From the IMG/VR virus record IMGVR_UViG_3300009152_000124, positions 1 to 33,206 of that record: a stretch of 33,206 bases of DNA. One strand, 5' to 3'. The DNA is from a virus. The notes beneath the pieces are model-generated. The model was not told where the DNA came from. It searched no databases and saw only the letters and a list, made by a program, of their open reading frames with translations. Shown here piece by piece: positions 14,920 to 21,723 of the stretch (position 1 is the stretch's first letter; every line of letters begins with the position of its first letter). The position numbers and the translations under genes were made by a program.

Positions 14920-16652
14920 AGGGGGCGCTCCTCAATCTCTAAGTGGTGGGCGTGGGTGATGCCGCCCTTGGCCTTGGATATAGCAGACTTTGTCTTTGTG
15001 CCTTTGTTCCAAGCGTAAATATCGCTTGGGTAGCTGTACAGCTTCTGCGGGTCTGTCTTTGTGCTGGCGCGTGAGCCATAGTCAATAACTTGCCTAGCCA
15101 CCAATGCATGACCCGGCTGAAGTTGTCTCGCATGTCGATCAAATGCAAACTTATCAAACCTACGGGAGCCATGCTTGTCAACAGTAACAGGAAACTCGTG
15201 CAAAGTATGAACGTTAATGTGCATGGGGGCAATGCCGCCAGCAAATTCAGATTCACCTTCATCAGTATGGGCATAACTTCCAGCCACATGCGGCGACGTG
15301 GAAGCAAAAGTAGCGTAGCCAACACGAGGCTTGCCTTCCAAGAATTCAGTTGGCAATTCTTTGTGGCCTATGCCGCCACGGTACAAAACATCTTTGACCT
15401 TACTGCCTTCAAGAAACTTGGCCTTGTCGACATCGCCACCCTTGGCATACAGTGATGGCTTGCCATACTTTGGATTCTTTGCCAGCACCAGTGGGCCGAT
15501 CTGAACCACATGCTCAGAGTGCGTGATGGGTTGCATGGTCTCGCGGTCATAGAAGTCACCATGACGGCGTGGGTCGTAACCTACTTGGCGGTAGTCAGGA
15601 TGGTTCAGATACTTCTTGAAATGCTCGACGGCCTGCTCTTCGTTGATGTGTTCAAGCTCACCCTTGATCCGAGCAAACGAGTTTTTGTTTTGTTCGCCAG
15701 TAGCAACTCGGATGGCCTTGTCAGGGGAACCCTCAAAAGTTGCGTTGCGCACTGAAGACACTGGGCCGTATGAGTTGGGGAGCTTGTGTTCGCCACTACC
15801 CTCTTCGTCGTGTACTGAATTGACCCACACGCCATGACGCTCGTATGCTGGGATGTCCAAGCGGAGACCAACACGGCGACCAGCAGGCCAGCTTTCATGT
15901 GCCCGCCAGTTTTGCTTCTGGCGAGGAAGCAGTATGTCCATCGCCCTCTCATTGGTTGCAGGCTGGGGGATGAAGTCATACTTCTTGACGGGCTTCTCTT
16001 TGGCGACCAGCTTGGCATAAGCCTTCTGCTTCAGTTCGCCCTCCATCAAGGCACGAGCGGCGGCTTCAATGCTGGGGTTACGGCGGCTGGCGGCATCATC
16101 AAAGACGGTAGGACGCACCTCAACCTTGCCACCCTTGTTCTTTTTATCAGTGGGCAACTTCACTGCGCCTCCATCGGCTCTTCTGTATGGGCGGCGCAGA
16201 ACATCACCGTCCTCATTGAACCCATGCTGACCGTAAAAATCTGACAAGCGCTCTCTCTTCGATTCGTCGCCTGCCGGGATTAGCATGAGGTTGATTTTGT
16301 GTTTGTCAGCCGCCTCGGTAATCTTGCGCATTGCTCTTGTGCCGTGTCCCTTGCCTTGCTCGTGCGCCTCAAGGTTTACCAACTCAACTTCGTTTGGAGC
16401 GTAATCTTCAAAACTTAAACTCTTGATGCCATGAGGCCTGCCAACTTCTTGGCTCATCTTGACGGAACCGCCTTGGGCTTGGCCCTCAACAGATCCACCC
16501 TTGGCCTTCTTATCAGTGGGCAACTTCACAGGGCCAGCAATCCTCTCAAGGTTGGCTAAAGCCTTCATGCGGCGATTGAACTCATCGTTGCCGGGTTTGA
16601 GCGAGTCTCTCATACGCTGAAGCTCAGCAAGTTGCGCGGGTGTTAAAGCCAT
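14916..16652 (-). CDS. Polyvalent protein with GNAT and ART-like domains, 578 aa
   Basis: Domains in order: a short helical N-terminus; Gly-Gly motifs KAKGGSV and QAQGGSV (49-64); a GNAT acetyltransferase-like domain (about 65-158) with the acetyl-CoA loop EQGKGHGTRAM (98-108) and the closing FYGQHGF; RRADGGAV and KNKGGKV (157-177); a third domain (about 180-400) with VGYDPRRHGDFYDRETM, typical of large polyvalent phage proteins; LYAKGGDV (401-408); and an ADP-ribosyltransferase-like domain (about 410-555) with DVLYRGG, FASTSPHVAGSYA and SDIYAWNKG. KAKGGIT closes it. The third ART catalytic Glu is not obvious. It may modify host proteins early after injection. First gene after the promoter at 16678-16705. 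Confidence 0.72.
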   Translation of the reverse strand: MALTPAQLAELQRMRDSLKPGNDEFNRRMKALANLERIAGPVKLPTDKKAKGGSVEGQAQGGSVKMSQEVGRPHGIKSLSFEDYAPNEVELVNLEAHEQGKGHGTRAMRKITEAADKHKINLMLIPAGDESKRERLSDFYGQHGFNEDGDVLRRPYRRADGGAVKLPTDKKNKGGKVEVRPTVFDDAASRRNPSIEAAARALMEGELKQKAYAKLVAKEKPVKKYDFIPQPATNERAMDILLPRQKQNWRAHESWPAGRRVGLRLDIPAYERHGVWVNSVHDEEGSGEHKLPNSYGPVSSVRNATFEGSPDKAIRVATGEQNKNSFARIKGELEHINEEQAVEHFKKYLNHPDYRQVGYDPRRHGDFYDRETMQPITHSEHVVQIGPLVLAKNPKYGKPSLYAKGGDVDKAKFLEGSKVKDVLYRGGIGHKELPTEFLEGKPRVGYATFASTSPHVAGSYAHTDEGESEFAGGIAPMHINVHTLHEFPVTVDKHGSRRFDKFAFDRHARQLQPGHALVARQVIDYGSRASTKTDPQKLYSYPSDIYAWNKGTKTKSAISKAKGGITHAHHLEIEERPL

Positions 16653-16677
16653 ATTGACCCCAAGGTAGGACTGCCCG

Positions 16678-16705
16678 ATTATAGAGATAGCGCCCGTTTA
16701 ATCAA
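16678..16705 (-). promoter_or_regulatory. Sigma70-like promoter for the virion block
   Basis: Minus-strand TTGATT (16700-16705), a 16-base spacer, and a perfect TATAAT (16678-16683). The predicted start near 16671 gives a leader of about 20 bases before the 578-residue gene. The -35 box abuts the 3' CCA of the tRNA gene. It is likely recognised by the host sigma70 holoenzyme. Confidence 0.7.
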
Positions 16706-16706
16706 C

Positions 16707-16781
16707 TGGTTGCAGGGGCTGGAGTCGCACCAGCGGTCTTCTGGGTATGAGCCAGACGGGATACTGCTTCCCCACCCTGCG
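16707..16781 (-). tRNA. Divergent tRNA-Met (CAU), initiator-like
   Basis: A cloverleaf of 75 bases with an encoded 3' CCA. Acceptor: CGCAGGG pairs with CCCTGCA except the first pair, C1-A72. D-stem GGGA/TCCC with a 7-nt loop; anticodon stem TCTGG/CCAGA with loop CTCATAC (anticodon CAT); variable loop AGACC; T-stem GCTGG/CCAGC with loop TGCGACT. The C1-A72 mismatch and the purine-11:pyrimidine-24 pair are marks of bacterial initiator tRNA. Only two of the three usual G-C pairs at 29-31:39-41 are present. The D-loop lacks the G18G19 pair and position 55 is G rather than T, so the normal elbow is weakened. It could be an initiator mimic, a decaying gene, or an Ile-CAU form. Confidence 0.75.
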
Positions 16782-16790
16782 GTATAGGTT

Positions 16791-16880
16791 GTTGGCAATG
16801 CGCCCACATAAAGCAGTGTTCATGCACTTTGCGTTTCAGACTGAAAACAATCGGCGCTAACCCGATTTCGCATTACCAAC
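16791..16880. ncRNA. Structured four-way-junction element beside the tRNA
   Basis: A 12-bp inverted repeat (16791-16802 with 16869-16880, one G-T pair) encloses three smaller stems: AGTG/CACT with loop TTCATG (around 16815-16828); a TTTCAG-A-CTGAAA dyad (16834-16846); and AATCGG/CCGATT with a 7-nt loop (16849-16867). This gives a cloverleaf-like topology but no plausible anticodon loop, T-loop or CCA on either strand. It starts 12 bases after the terminase stop. It could be an RNA processing site, a small RNA, a packaging signal, or a tRNA relic. The fold is by eye. Confidence 0.45.
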
Positions 16881-16892
16881 GCATTAACTTTA

Positions 16893-18320
16893 TCACACCG
16901 CATACGGGTTCTCGCGCTTGTTCTGATAGCCCGCATCAATCACATCCTCTGGGTCATAGTCTTCCCTTGGTGGCGGGTCAATGTTCAGCCATCCATAGTC
17001 CCGCAGATACCGCAGGCCCTGCGACAGGGCATCCACATAGTCATCATGGACGGTCTCAGGGAACGCGCAGACTTGACTCACCATGCCCTCGGCCCAGTCC
17101 CTCACAAAGCCCTTCTTGACGCCGCTCTCAGGAACCCATACACGGCCCGCCTTGATGATGTTGGACACAATGTTAAGGCGTTGCATTTTGTCGGCCTTCC
17201 CGGGGTTGTAGGCCAGCACAGGCAGGTGCGCACGGGCCAAGTCTTGGATCAGGCTGATGCCCGCTGACTTGTCCTCAACAATGATCAGGTCAACACGCTT
17301 CTTGCCCTTGCCCTCGCCGTATACAAGCTCGTACTCCTCGATCACCTTTGGGCGCAGGTCAGGGTACTGCATATGATCCTGCCAGCAGTCCAGTATCAGG
17401 ACGCTCATGGGGCCATCCAGCGGTTTGTACACACCAAGCGTTATGGCCGCAGTCGGGTCGTTGGCCGTCTTGTCTGAACTGGCGCAGTCATAGGACTGGA
17501 TGATGTACTCCAACGGAGGAATAGGCTTGCCATCGGGCCACAGACGGAACCAATCGCGCTTGATGATGCCAGACTCCTCGGGATCAATGATCTCGGCATA
17601 GATCTCCTGCCTGCCAATCTTAGTACCTTCGTATTGCAGGATCTGCTTCTGGAAGGTGTCAGCAAGGTTGGCAATGTTGTCGTATGTGGATGCGGTCACC
17701 ACGGCCACATCGTCACCGTCCCTGCCGATCAACTCCATGATCAGGTCTTTGGGCTTGGGTGTGGTGGTGCAAATGATCTTTGTATGCTTGCCCAAGCGGA
17801 CGCCGAACATGATCTGATCCCACGCCTCTTGCAGGTATTCCCACGCCGCAAGCTCATCGCACCACGCACCGTGGAACTGCGGGCCTCGGAACCGCTCAGG
17901 CTCTGATGCAGGAATGCCCTTGATCAGGCTCCCGTTGGTCAGGCGTATCTCGTGCAGGGCCTTGTTGTAGTCCTCAACGAACTCCTTGGGGATGATGGAT
18001 TGCAGTCCAGAGTCGCCCTCAAAGCAGGTTGCCCGCACGTCAGCGGACGTTGGGGCCGCTACCAGCCATCGGGTGTTGGGTTGCTTCCATGCCCACCAAG
18101 CGATCTGCTCAGCCGCTGTACGGGTCTTTCCAGCCCCTCGGCCAGCCAGTAGTAGCCATATCGTCCACCAGTCACCAACAGGCAGGATTTGGTGCTTGTG
18201 GGCCTTTGACAGCCATCCTGTGCGCCAAGCCCACTCAAGCTTGTAGTTGGTGTCAGGGATGGCGTCGAACTTGGCCCTTATCTCAGGGTCGGCCAGCAGG
18301 TCAAGGACGTCCTCAGACAT
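16893..18320 (-). CDS. Terminase large subunit
   Basis: A 475-residue packaging motor. The ATPase half has Walker A LLAGRGAGKT (57-66), Walker B WCDE (153-156) and the coupling motif ICTTTPKP (183-190). The nuclease half has acidic residues D278 (SYDCA), E349/D350 (IVEDKSAG) and D426/D427/D430 (HDDYVDA), the RNase H-like cluster. Length is normal. It cuts concatemers and drives DNA through the portal. It overlaps the small-subunit gene by 8 bases and has a purine-rich AAGAGAAGA site. It is the last gene before the tRNA/promoter segment. Confidence 0.95.
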   Translation of the reverse strand: MSEDVLDLLADPEIRAKFDAIPDTNYKLEWAWRTGWLSKAHKHQILPVGDWWTIWLLLAGRGAGKTRTAAEQIAWWAWKQPNTRWLVAAPTSADVRATCFEGDSGLQSIIPKEFVEDYNKALHEIRLTNGSLIKGIPASEPERFRGPQFHGAWCDELAAWEYLQEAWDQIMFGVRLGKHTKIICTTTPKPKDLIMELIGRDGDDVAVVTASTYDNIANLADTFQKQILQYEGTKIGRQEIYAEIIDPEESGIIKRDWFRLWPDGKPIPPLEYIIQSYDCASSDKTANDPTAAITLGVYKPLDGPMSVLILDCWQDHMQYPDLRPKVIEEYELVYGEGKGKKRVDLIIVEDKSAGISLIQDLARAHLPVLAYNPGKADKMQRLNIVSNIIKAGRVWVPESGVKKGFVRDWAEGMVSQVCAFPETVHDDYVDALSQGLRYLRDYGWLNIDPPPREDYDPEDVIDAGYQNKRENPYAV

Positions 18321-18927
18321 TCTTCTCTTGCTTCTTTAGCTCAATGTTCTGCATGATGGCGTCAAACAGGGACTTGGACTCCACATGCACCTCGACGGGC
18401 TCTTCCTTTGATCCAGTCAATTGGACGCGCTCGCCGTACTTCTTGGGGTTGAACTTGGCTAACAGCTTCAGGCGCGTCTCGATCTGTAGCTTGCGGTGGC
18501 CCAGCATGTCCTCAACGGTGGTGCTGGAGCCCTTGTTGCTCATGTGTTGAACCTGACCAAACTTGGGCGTATCAGCGATTACCAAGCATTCCTCGGCCAT
18601 TGCATCGTACCCAAGATCCCTAGCTCGCGCGATGGCTCTGGAAAGCCCCACGCCCTTCTCGCCCAAAGCATCATCACGGTACATCCAGTCATACACCGTC
18701 TGCCAAGCTGGCATGTGATCATCCCTGCATATCTGCCTCAATGGCTCCCCCTCACTTAGCCTCTTACATATCTCTGTTGCAAGCTCAGGGGTGTACTTGG
18801 ATGGCCTACCAATCTTTTTTGTTGTCGGCGCAACGGCTACTACTTCTGTTGTATTGTTGTTATCGGCGGCGTCAGGCTCCCCAGAAGGGGTAATCTGCTC
18901 TCCTTGGCTTTTCTTCTTGGTCGCCAT
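18313..18927 (-). CDS. Terminase small subunit
   Basis: 204 residues. After a disordered polar N-terminus, a helix-turn-helix region with GRPSKYTPELATEICKRL (40-57) and VYDWM (78-82) is followed by a helical segment with AIARARDLGYDAMAEE (99-114), and LAKFNPKKYGERVQL (147-161), a typical end of this terminase family. It recognises the packaging start site and loads the large subunit. The second of two near ATGs is preferred, because GGAG then sits six bases upstream. The gene's 5' end overlaps its upstream neighbour by 56 bases. Confidence 0.88.
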   Translation of the reverse strand: MATKKKSQGEQITPSGEPDAADNNNTTEVVAVAPTTKKIGRPSKYTPELATEICKRLSEGEPLRQICRDDHMPAWQTVYDWMYRDDALGEKGVGLSRAIARARDLGYDAMAEECLVIADTPKFGQVQHMSNKGSSTTVEDMLGHRKLQIETRLKLLAKFNPKKYGERVQLTGSKEEPVEVHVESKSLFDAIMQNIELKKQEKNV

Positions 18928-19378
18928 TGGCATCTCCGTTGGTATCGCTTCCCTCGATTTTAACTTTAAGTTTGTTCTTTTTCAATCCGTGCGGCTTTTT
19001 CTGCATCAGATCAATGGAATCGTCGTCCCGTTGCATCAGTGCCTTGTCCGACACCTTCCAAGATATTCTCTGCCTGATTGCCCTGAAGTCCATGTCAGTG
19101 ATGCGCTTGCCCGCGCTCAGGTTTGTGCCGTATTTTAACCTCTGGAGGAACTGATTGTGGTCTATGCCTATCAGGTGGCAGTAAGCAATGAACGTCTTGG
19201 AATTGAAGAACACCACGGACTTTGCGGCGGCTGGATTGATGTTCGTGCGCATCTGCCCCTCCAACTCGCTTGGCCTGATCATCAGATCCCTCAAAGCGTT
19301 GGCAACAATCGCCGCGATCAGGTGCGCCGACCTTCTTGCCTGCTCATCACTGATAGATTCGCTATAAAAGTTAATCAT
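18872..19378 (-). CDS. Hypothetical protein upstream of terminase, 168 aa
   Basis: A mixed alpha protein beginning MINFYSESISDEQARRSAHL. Residues 85-125 (QFLQRLKYGTNLSAGKRIT, AIRQRISWK) look like a compact helical domain. The C-terminal 40 residues are Lys/Asp-rich and disordered. GGAAAG lies just before the start. Its long 56-base overlap with terS suggests the two are co-translated. No family recognised; position hints at a packaging or late-regulatory role. Confidence 0.7.
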   Translation of the reverse strand: MINFYSESISDEQARRSAHLIAAIVANALRDLMIRPSELEGQMRTNINPAAAKSVVFFNSKTFIAYCHLIGIDHNQFLQRLKYGTNLSAGKRITDMDFRAIRQRISWKVSDKALMQRDDDSIDLMQKKPHGLKKNKLKVKIEGSDTNGDANGDQEEKPRRADYPFWGA

Positions 19379-19559
19379 TACTTTCCTTTTTTGGCCTGTT
19401 GATAAGTTGGCCGCACTCGTGGGCCTCAGCATTGGCCTTCGTTAAAAAAACAAACCCGCACTCCTTGCACCGCCAGATCAATCCCTCCACCACCTCGATC
19501 CGACGATCCCCGTGCAGGCCACGAGCCCTTCCCCAAAATGTTTTGATTGCCTCAAGCAT
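19371..19559 (-). CDS. Small zinc-finger-like protein, 62 aa
   Basis: Begins MLEAIKTFWGRARGLHG. Residues 31-49 carry a C-x2-C ... H-x-C arrangement (CKECGFVFLTKANAEAHEC) expected to bind one zinc ion. It is too short for a catalytic domain, so DNA, RNA or protein binding is most likely. The ribosome-binding site lies inside the previous gene, with 8-nt overlaps on both sides. Family not assigned. Confidence 0.7.
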   Translation of the reverse strand: MLEAIKTFWGRARGLHGDRRIEVVEGLIWRCKECGFVFLTKANAEAHECGQLINRPKKESND

Positions 19560-19752
19560 TGTGATGCCCCCACCTTGTGCATATCTCCTTGACCGTCTCT
19601 GACTTTTTCTTTTTTGCGCACAACTTGCTGATGGATCTCTCTTTGGCTTTAACTTGCAGTTGAGATGCCGTCATTGGGACTGGCTCTGCGGGATACAGGC
19701 CATTCAGGCCAGTGATACCCAGCGCGGCGCTAAGGATCAGGCGGTCAATCAT
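19552..19752 (-). CDS. Small exported or membrane-anchored protein, 66 aa
   Basis: The N-terminus MIDRLILSAALGITGLNGLYP looks like a signal peptide or single anchor, followed by a basic tail with two cysteines (Cys-Ala-Lys and Ile-Cys-Thr) that could form a disulfide. No lipobox is evident. AAGGAT lies upstream of the start. It could be an Rz1-like or cell-envelope protein, but nothing specific supports that. Confidence 0.6.
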   Translation of the reverse strand: MIDRLILSAALGITGLNGLYPAEPVPMTASQLQVKAKERSISKLCAKKKKSETVKEICTRWGHHNA

Positions 19753-20164
19753 TGTTCTTATCCTTCAAGGCTTGCTCGATGGCTTTGTACAAAGTTGGTG
19801 GAAACATCATTGTTGTACCGCCACTCTCCCAATGTTCATTAACTTTTTTTTCTGTCTCCGCATAAACCTCTGTGGCTTCCTCATCCGTCAGCCCTACCCA
19901 TGTGCGCCGTGTTGGGTGGGTGTAGAGTTTATGAACGCCGACTGGTAAATTGACTTCTAAAACATAAGCAACTTTGCCCACAGGCTCATGCCATCGAACT
20001 GCTATCGTCGCCATAGGCTCTTGGCTTTCCAACTCTGCAATGGCTTTGATTGCATCTTCTGCCAAGAGTTTGTATTGCTGTAACCAATATTGAGTTTCAG
20101 CATGATTTAAATGCCGCTCATCTTTTTTAAATGAAACAAGCGCCTGTTTCAACACTTCAATCAT
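19745..20164 (-). CDS. Hypothetical early protein, 139 aa
   Basis: Helical N-terminal half, then a middle strand region (IAVRWHEPVGKVAYVLEV, residues 54-71), then RRTWVGLTDEE. That last motif recurs in short phage hypothetical proteins without known function. The start overlaps the upstream stop by ATGA and has AGGAG. Expected to be cytoplasmic. Confidence 0.7.
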   Translation of the reverse strand: MIEVLKQALVSFKKDERHLNHAETQYWLQQYKLLAEDAIKAIAELESQEPMATIAVRWHEPVGKVAYVLEVNLPVGVHKLYTHPTRRTWVGLTDEEATEVYAETEKKVNEHWESGGTTMMFPPTLYKAIEQALKDKNND

Positions 20165-20433
20165 GCTTGTTCTCCTCTGGCTCTGATGGCATTGGCAATT
20201 CCAACTGCCGTTCCATTCTGTGCAGGGTGAGAAGTTAAACTAATGAACATCGCATAGCGTTGCTTTTCAGCAATTTCTGCACAGGCTTCACGTTCTTTGG
20301 CGGCTACCAGTTTGGCTACCAGTTTGGCAAACATCTGCAAAGGTTCACCAACACCCGCCCAACACCATTCGGTGTCATTACATAATTCTTTTGAGACTTG
20401 CAGATACATCTCGATGATTTCATCTTGTGTCAT
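20161..20433 (-). CDS. Hypothetical MTQDEI-type protein, 90 aa
   Basis: Begins MTQDEIIEMY and contains LQMFAKLVAKLVAAKEREACAEIAEK, a helical segment common in small phage proteins that end in a short ARGE-type tail. It is the longer of two tandem paralogues; the next gene upstream (20430-20609) begins MTQDEIVNLA. Joined on both sides by 4-nt overlaps. Function unknown. Confidence 0.75.
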   Translation of the reverse strand: MTQDEIIEMYLQVSKELCNDTEWCWAGVGEPLQMFAKLVAKLVAAKEREACAEIAEKQRYAMFISLTSHPAQNGTAVGIANAIRARGEQA

Positions 20434-20609
20434 TCTTGTCTCTCTTGAAGTTCCATAACCATGTTTTTAAGGTCTTGAATTTCTTGTTCATATTTTGACG
20501 TTATCAGTTTGGCAAAGACGACCAACTCTTCTGAATACATAAGCCAAAGTTTTTCATCAGGTGAAGCACCAGCTTGTATAGCCAAATTAACGATTTCATC
20601 TTGTGTCAT
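20430..20609 (-). CDS. Hypothetical MTQDEI-type paralogue, 59 aa
   Basis: Starts at ATG after GAGGGAGGC; a longer in-frame reading is rejected because this ATG overlaps the upstream stop (ATGA). MTQDEIVNLAIQAGASPDEK is followed by a FAKLI segment and a charged coiled-coil tail. The first residues and the FAKL segment match 20161-20433, so the pair probably arose by duplication. Function unknown. Confidence 0.7.
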   Translation of the reverse strand: MTQDEIVNLAIQAGASPDEKLWLMYSEELVVFAKLITSKYEQEIQDLKNMVMELQERQE

Positions 20610-20818
20610 GCCTCCCTCGCTTTCAGCATTGCGTCTGCCATTTTGTACGCAGAAATTGCAGTATCTTCTTGACCGCAATCTTTTTTGTAGTCTGGGTCAG
20701 AGCAATATCCTTGCATTGCCTTTGCCGCAAAATAGTCACGCAATGTCATGCCTCGGAATGCCGTCGCATGACCTGCGCCTGTTTCTGGAAATACTGGGAA
20801 TGCTGGTGGGTTGTTCAT
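20606..20818 (-). CDS. Hypothetical MTLRDYFAAKAM protein, 70 aa
   Basis: A Pro-rich N-terminus (MNNPPAFPVFPE) precedes GMTLRDYFAAKAMQG, a signature I know from many small phage hypothetical proteins. It ends with a helical AISAYKMADAMLKAREA. Linked to both neighbours by ATGA overlaps. Role unknown. Confidence 0.78.
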   Translation of the reverse strand: MNNPPAFPVFPETGAGHATAFRGMTLRDYFAAKAMQGYCSDPDYKKDCGQEDTAISAYKMADAMLKAREA

Positions 20819-20937
20819 TCCTTACCTCCGTTTTGCATCTTCTCAACTGCGTACAAGAACACCGCGATGGCTATACCACCGAGGCCAAGGCCAAGGAACA
20901 TCGCGGCCACCAAAGCAAATACATCAAGCAACATCAT
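20815..20937 (-). CDS. 40-residue single-span membrane protein
   Basis: MMLLDVFALVAAMFLGLGLG begins a hydrophobic segment of about 30 residues, followed by a short polar tail. AAGGAGAA precedes the start, and ATGA overlaps on both sides support translation. The size and composition are compatible with a small membrane effector or holin-like peptide, but no lysis gene is adjacent. Confidence 0.7.
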   Translation of the reverse strand: MMLLDVFALVAAMFLGLGLGGIAIAVFLYAVEKMQNGGKE

Positions 20938-21140
20938 TTCTCCTTCGAGGGCCACTCAGCCCAAAAAATAGGACGACCAACCAACCCAGCATTCTTTGAC
21001 GCCTGCTGGATGAACTCCTCGGGGCTAACCTTGACAGGGAAAAGCCCCTGCCTCTCGGACAACTCCTGCAAAATTTCGTAAGCGGCCTCGGTGTACCCAT
21101 CACGCAGATAAGACATGGCCTTGAGTATTTTTTCATTCAT
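20934..21140 (-). CDS. Hypothetical protein, 68 aa
   Basis: Begins MNEKILKAMSYLRDG, mainly helical, with a FIQQASKNAGLVGRPIFWAE segment. The ATG at 21140 lies within the previous gene's end. A GTG at 21152 is an alternative start that would add four residues, and which is used is uncertain. Ribosome-binding sites for both are imperfect. No family recognised. Confidence 0.65.
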   Translation of the reverse strand: MNEKILKAMSYLRDGYTEAAYEILQELSERQGLFPVKVSPEEFIQQASKNAGLVGRPIFWAEWPSKEK

Positions 21141-21315
21141 CTTGGTGCTCACTCCTCATGATGCGGCGCTCCATCTGGCGCACCGTCCGTTTCAGATTGG
21201 CGTTCTCGGCCTTCAGGCGCTCTATTTGGGCCTTGTAGGCGGTCAAACTGGCCTGAGCAAGGGCAAGGGTGCTTGCCCCGCCCTGCTGGCCTTCTTGGGG
21301 CTTATTTGGCTCCAT
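21133..21315 (-). CDS. Small coiled-coil protein, 60 aa
   Basis: Residues 14-55 form an amphipathic helix of heptad type (LALAQASLTAYKAQIERLKA then NLKRTVRQMERRIM), so it probably dimerises. It is strongly charged and cytoplasmic. It overlaps both neighbours. No further function evident. Confidence 0.65.
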   Translation of the reverse strand: MEPNKPQEGQQGGASTLALAQASLTAYKAQIERLKAENANLKRTVRQMERRIMRSEHQDE

Positions 21316-21490
21316 TGAGAACCGCCGTCAAAGCCTCGATCAGTTCTTGGGCCTCGTCTTTGGTCATGGATGTGTAGGAATTGCACCCAGACATGGACAT
21401 GCTCAGCCACACGCCATCGTCGTAGGGGCTGACACGGATGTCACGGGTTCCATCCTTGGTCTTGATGACAAAGTCCAAATCGTCGCTCAT
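21302..21490 (-). CDS. Hypothetical protein, 62 aa
   Basis: MSDDLDFVIKTKDGTRDIRV is followed by a beta-like region with SMSMSGCNSYTSM and a C-terminal helix KDEAQELIEALTAVLNG. Helical end and short strands suggest a small alpha/beta fold. Coupled to the upstream gene by a 4-nt overlap. Function unknown. Confidence 0.7.
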   Translation of the reverse strand: MSDDLDFVIKTKDGTRDIRVSPYDDGVWLSMSMSGCNSYTSMTKDEAQELIEALTAVLNGAK

Positions 21491-21666
21491 GATTGCTCCT
21501 TGTTGGTCAGGTGATCCTGCACAGCATTTTTGATGTTTTGCAGGTACTGCAACTCAGCCGCCAATGCGCCGATACCCTCGAACTTGGTATCGCACTGCTC
21601 ATTCACAAAGGTAAGGACAAAGTCCAGACCAGCCTCAAATCCTTCTTTCCACTCGTTCTTTGACAT
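21487..21666 (-). CDS. 59-residue helical protein downstream of operator module
   Basis: MSKNEWKEGFEAGLDFVLTF then a helical acidic region and a tail KNAVQDHLTNKEQS. It begins after a 48-base module that is also found before 22861-23136 and has GGAG before the ATG. It ends in an ATGA overlap with the next gene. It opens the run of overlapping small genes at 20161-21666. Function unknown. Confidence 0.75.
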   Translation of the reverse strand: MSKNEWKEGFEAGLDFVLTFVNEQCDTKFEGIGALAAELQYLQNIKNAVQDHLTNKEQS

Positions 21667-21675
21667 GATTTTCTC

Positions 21676-21723
21676 CAGTTACCCTGCTTGTTGCAGTGAT
21701 TGTTATCTTAACACAGAATTAAG
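21676..21723 (-). promoter_or_regulatory. Regulatory module copy A
   Basis: About 48 bases, matching copy B (23149-23195) at roughly 39 of 47 aligned positions. It includes the dyad CTTAACACAGAATTAAG (21707-21723) and a short CTGC-N5-GCAG hairpin. It lies just upstream of 21487-21666 and partly within the end of the 88-residue gene. Probably a promoter/operator; no clear -10 or -35 box was found. Confidence 0.55.

Noticed and set aside
16791-16880. A second tRNA gene next to the CAU tRNA
   Set aside because: The stems make a cloverleaf shape, but no 7-nt anticodon loop with T33, no T-loop and no CCA fit on either strand.
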